From positions 1 to 7,049 of the forward strand of contig JAJEAQ010000469.1 of the NCBI GenBank assembly GCA_022822685.1: a DNA stretch of 7,049 nt, in the 5' to 3' direction. This document shows positions 5,679 to 7,049 of this stretch, piece by piece. A model generated the notes under the pieces. The model ran no database searches. It had not been told where the DNA came from and worked only from the letters and a program-made list of their open reading frames with translations. A program made the translations under genes and the position numbers. The DNA comes from Trichodesmium sp. jk18x7bins.61 (lineage in GTDB: Bacteria > Cyanobacteriota > Cyanobacteriia > Cyanobacteriales > Microcoleaceae). How positions within the stretch are numbered: the first letter of the stretch is position 1; each line of letters starts with the position of its first letter.

Positions 5679-6230
5679 ATGGCAAAATCCCTAAATGGCA
5701 AAATCTTTGTATTAGATAACAATATTGATACTGACCAAATTATCCCCGCTGAGTACCTAACATTAGTTCCCTCCAAACCCGATGAATATGAAAAGTTAGG
5801 AAGTTATGCTCTATGTGGGTTGCCCGATAGCTACGGTAAGTTTATTCAACCAGGAGAAATGAAAACCCACTATCCAATTATTGTGGCAGGAGAAAACTTT
5901 GGCTGTGGCTCTTCCCGGGAACATGCACCTATTGCCCTAGGAGCTTCTGGTGTCCAAGCAGTAGTAGCCCGATCTTACGCTCGCATATTTTTTCGTAATT
6001 GTTCAGCAACTGGAGAGTTATACCCTTGGGAATCTGTCGATCGCCTGTGTGAGTTATTTAAAACAGGCCAGGAAGTGACAATTGATTTTGAAGAAAACCA
6101 ATTAACTAATCATACTTTGGGCCAAACTTATAAATTGAAATCTTTAGGAGAAGTGGGACTAGTTATTGATGCTGGTGGTCTTTTTGCCTATGCTCGTCAA
6201 ACAGGAATGATTCCACAACAACAAAATTAA
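5679..6230 (+). CDS. leuD: 3-isopropylmalate dehydratase small subunit (LeuD)
   Basis: The 183-residue swivel-domain subunit of isopropylmalate isomerase works with LeuC, which carries the iron-sulfur cluster, to convert 2-isopropylmalate to 3-isopropylmalate in leucine synthesis. Family motifs are intact: NIDTDQIIPAEYL at 15-27, FGCGSSREHAP at 74-84 (the substrate-binding loop) and ARIFFRNCSATGELYP at 101-116. Length and motifs match the short aconitase-swivel form used by cyanobacteria. The frame is open back to 5574, but I place the start at 5679: AGGA at 5667-5670 lies 8 bases ahead of this ATG, the protein then begins MAKSLNGKIFVLDNN as expected, and the extra 35 codons are basic, unlike the family, and contain an intergenic repeat. 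leuC is not adjacent. The DUF2127-type gene follows 62 bp downstream and may share the transcript. Confidence 0.93.
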   Translation: MAKSLNGKIFVLDNNIDTDQIIPAEYLTLVPSKPDEYEKLGSYALCGLPDSYGKFIQPGEMKTHYPIIVAGENFGCGSSREHAPIALGASGVQAVVARSYARIFFRNCSATGELYPWESVDRLCELFKTGQEVTIDFEENQLTNHTLGQTYKLKSLGEVGLVIDAGGLFAYARQTGMIPQQQN

Positions 6231-6442
6231 AATTTTATGGTCAGTAGCAGATCAAATTTCCCCAAATTTTCACTTATTTAGTTTTGGATTTTATGGAAGC
6301 TAAATCCTCACAACGCACCAGTCTAAAATTCATTATTTTATATAAAGGAATGATTGCTACTCTCATGCTAGTAATTTCCTTAATTTATGGATGGAGTTGG
6401 AGAAATTATGATGCTCTCACAAATTGGGCTGAAGTTAATCTA

Positions 6443-6450
6443 ATTAATGG
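6443..6450. repeat. Left target-site duplication of the MITE
   Basis: ATTAATGG, repeated exactly at 6552-6559 on the other side of the element. The match is exactly 8 bp: the bases beyond it on both sides differ. Confidence 0.85.
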
Positions 6451-6551
6451 GGCGTTGGTGAATCTGTAATGCTTTTGTCTCAAATATCTATGAAAAAACT
6501 ATAGTTGTAAGATTCATAAATACTGAAGAGCATTACTTAATCACCAACCCC
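6451..6551. mobile_element. 101-bp MITE with 23-bp terminal inverted repeats
   Basis: The first 23 bases (6451-6473) and the reverse complement of the last 23 (6529-6551) match at 19 positions without gaps; both begin GG and share GTTGGTGA and GTAATGCT. Inside are TATGAA/TTCATA (6489-6494 with 6513-6518) and the central palindrome AACTATAGTT (6497-6506), all centred within 3 bp of one another, so the whole element can fold into one hairpin. It has no coding capacity and must be moved by a transposase encoded elsewhere. Inverted repeats starting with GG and an 8-bp duplication would suit an ISL3- or IS256-type transposase, but this is a guess. Confidence 0.85.
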
Positions 6552-6559
6552 ATTAATGG
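6552..6559. repeat. Right target-site duplication of the MITE
   Basis: ATTAATGG, identical to 6443-6450. Keeping only one copy restores the reading frame of the host gene. Confidence 0.85.
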
Positions 6560-6856
6560 AGAGTTCCGATTAGTAGAATTAGTACTAAAACCGATTCTAG
6601 ATGCAGATGTTCCTAGTCTTAAGTTAGTAGCTCGTTACACAGAAGTTTATGGGATTCTGATAATTTTAGCCTTAGTTGGTTTATGGTATAAAAAAGTTTG
6701 CTCTAAGATTCTTTTTGTAGGATTAGTTGGTGTTCCACTACCATTAGAAGGAAAAGAATTAATCTACGATTTTTCTACGATCAGATTGGTTATTTTTTTA
6801 TTGAACTTAGCTGTCTTTATCTTTTTAGTCATCCGAGAGTTTAAGGCTAAAGACTA

Positions 6857-6893
6857 AATATTTGTTTTGCAGAATAAAAGTACTACAAATATT
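6857..6893. terminator. Possible bidirectional hairpin between convergent genes
   Basis: AATATTTGT (6857-6865) and ACAAATATT (6885-6893) are perfectly complementary over 9 bp, around a 19-base loop, right at the stop codon of the disrupted gene. The stem is almost all A-T and no clear T-run follows, so terminator function is doubtful. Confidence 0.3.
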
Positions 6894-6913
6894 ATATTAG
6901 TTACCAACAATTT

Positions 6914-7049
6914 TTAACTTGCCTGGCGAGAAAATAAGCCCTCTCCCAATAAAGTCGCCTCAGAATCAGAGCCCCAGATACACATCAAGTATTTAACAGA
7001 CATTATAATCGCAGTAAACATAAAACCAACTCCAAACAACCAAACAACC
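6914..7049 (-). CDS. C-terminal end of an unidentified membrane protein (5'-partial)
   Basis: The minus strand is open from the right edge to a TAA at 6914-6916, giving 45 C-terminal residues. They begin with a hydrophobic segment, VVWLFGVGFMFTAIIMSV, and continue with a short tail ending GEGLFSRQAS. This looks like a last transmembrane helix followed by a polar tail, and the composition fits real coding sequence. It is convergent with the disrupted DUF2127-type gene, 56 bp away. Most of the gene lies outside the window, and I do not recognise the protein. An ATG-initiated small protein starting inside this stretch is possible but less likely, as the open frame continues through the edge. Confidence 0.55.
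   Translation of the reverse strand, partial: VVWLFGVGFMFTAIIMSVKYLMCIWGSDSEATLLGEGLFSRQAS

Larger units (their letters stand above)
6293..6857 (+). pseudogene. DUF2127-family membrane protein gene disrupted by a MITE
   Basis: The first 53 codons (6293-6450) and the last part (6560-6857) are two halves of one gene split by a 101-bp insert plus an 8-bp target duplication. As it stands, translation enters the insert and stops at 6467-6469, giving a 58-residue product. The 109 extra bases also shift the frame. The downstream frame has no ATG and is preceded by a stop at 6459, so it is unlikely to be made alone. Removing 6451-6559 gives 151 continuous codons, beginning MEAKSSQRTSLKFIILYKG and ending NLAVFIFLVIREFKAKD. 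Four hydrophobic segments (about 12-33, 73-95, 99-114, 126-144) and the overall pattern match DUF2127 membrane proteins, whose function is unknown. The ATG at 6293 has no Shine-Dalgarno; a TTG at 6284 is an alternative start. Confidence 0.85.

Noticed and set aside
6254..6269. AAATTT-CCCC-AAATTT hairpin between leuD and the disrupted gene as a terminator
   Set aside because: The stem is six A-T pairs only, with no T-run, so it is too weak to call.

Overview
The window looks like chromosomal DNA from a filamentous cyanobacterium. It is AT-rich, carries three copies of the cyanobacterial palindrome GCGATCGC (HIP1), and encodes proteins of cyanobacterial type: a CobW, an ABC1-family kinase, a LeuD of the short 'NIDTDQIIPAEY' form, and a group II intron HNH tail. 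Genus cannot be fixed from the sequence; the density of small mobile elements fits genomes such as Okeania, Moorea or Trichodesmium (inference).

Layout. Positions 1-467 hold the 3' end of a group II intron: the HNH endonuclease tail of its protein, then RNA domain V and a probable domain VI. cobW (683-1729, +) follows and ends at a strong hairpin terminator at 1741-1760. Two minus-strand genes come next, transcribed in the order 4490->3621 (single-pass membrane protein, unknown function) and 3465->1786 (ABC1/UbiB-like kinase). Positions 4491-5678 have no convincing gene. They contain a GC-rich patch of unknown origin, small tandem duplications, and an element of about 300 bp bounded by near-identical direct-repeat hairpins, which looks like an IS200/IS605-derived non-autonomous element. 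leuD follows (5679-6230, +), then a DUF2127-type membrane protein gene (6293-6857, +) that is interrupted. A minus-strand gene runs off the right edge (6914-7049).

The best-supported new observation is the interruption at 6451-6551. A 101-bp, nearly palindromic element with 23-bp terminal inverted repeats is flanked by the exact 8-bp direct repeat ATTAATGG. Removing the element plus one repeat copy restores one continuous 151-codon reading frame. This is a textbook MITE insertion, recent enough for the host gene to be otherwise intact.

The metabolic genes do not form one pathway. CobW serves cobalamin synthesis, LeuD leucine synthesis, and the ABC1 kinase probably isoprenoid-quinone or lipid homeostasis. 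The common theme is mobile DNA (an intron, an IS605-like remnant and a MITE) sitting in and between housekeeping genes.
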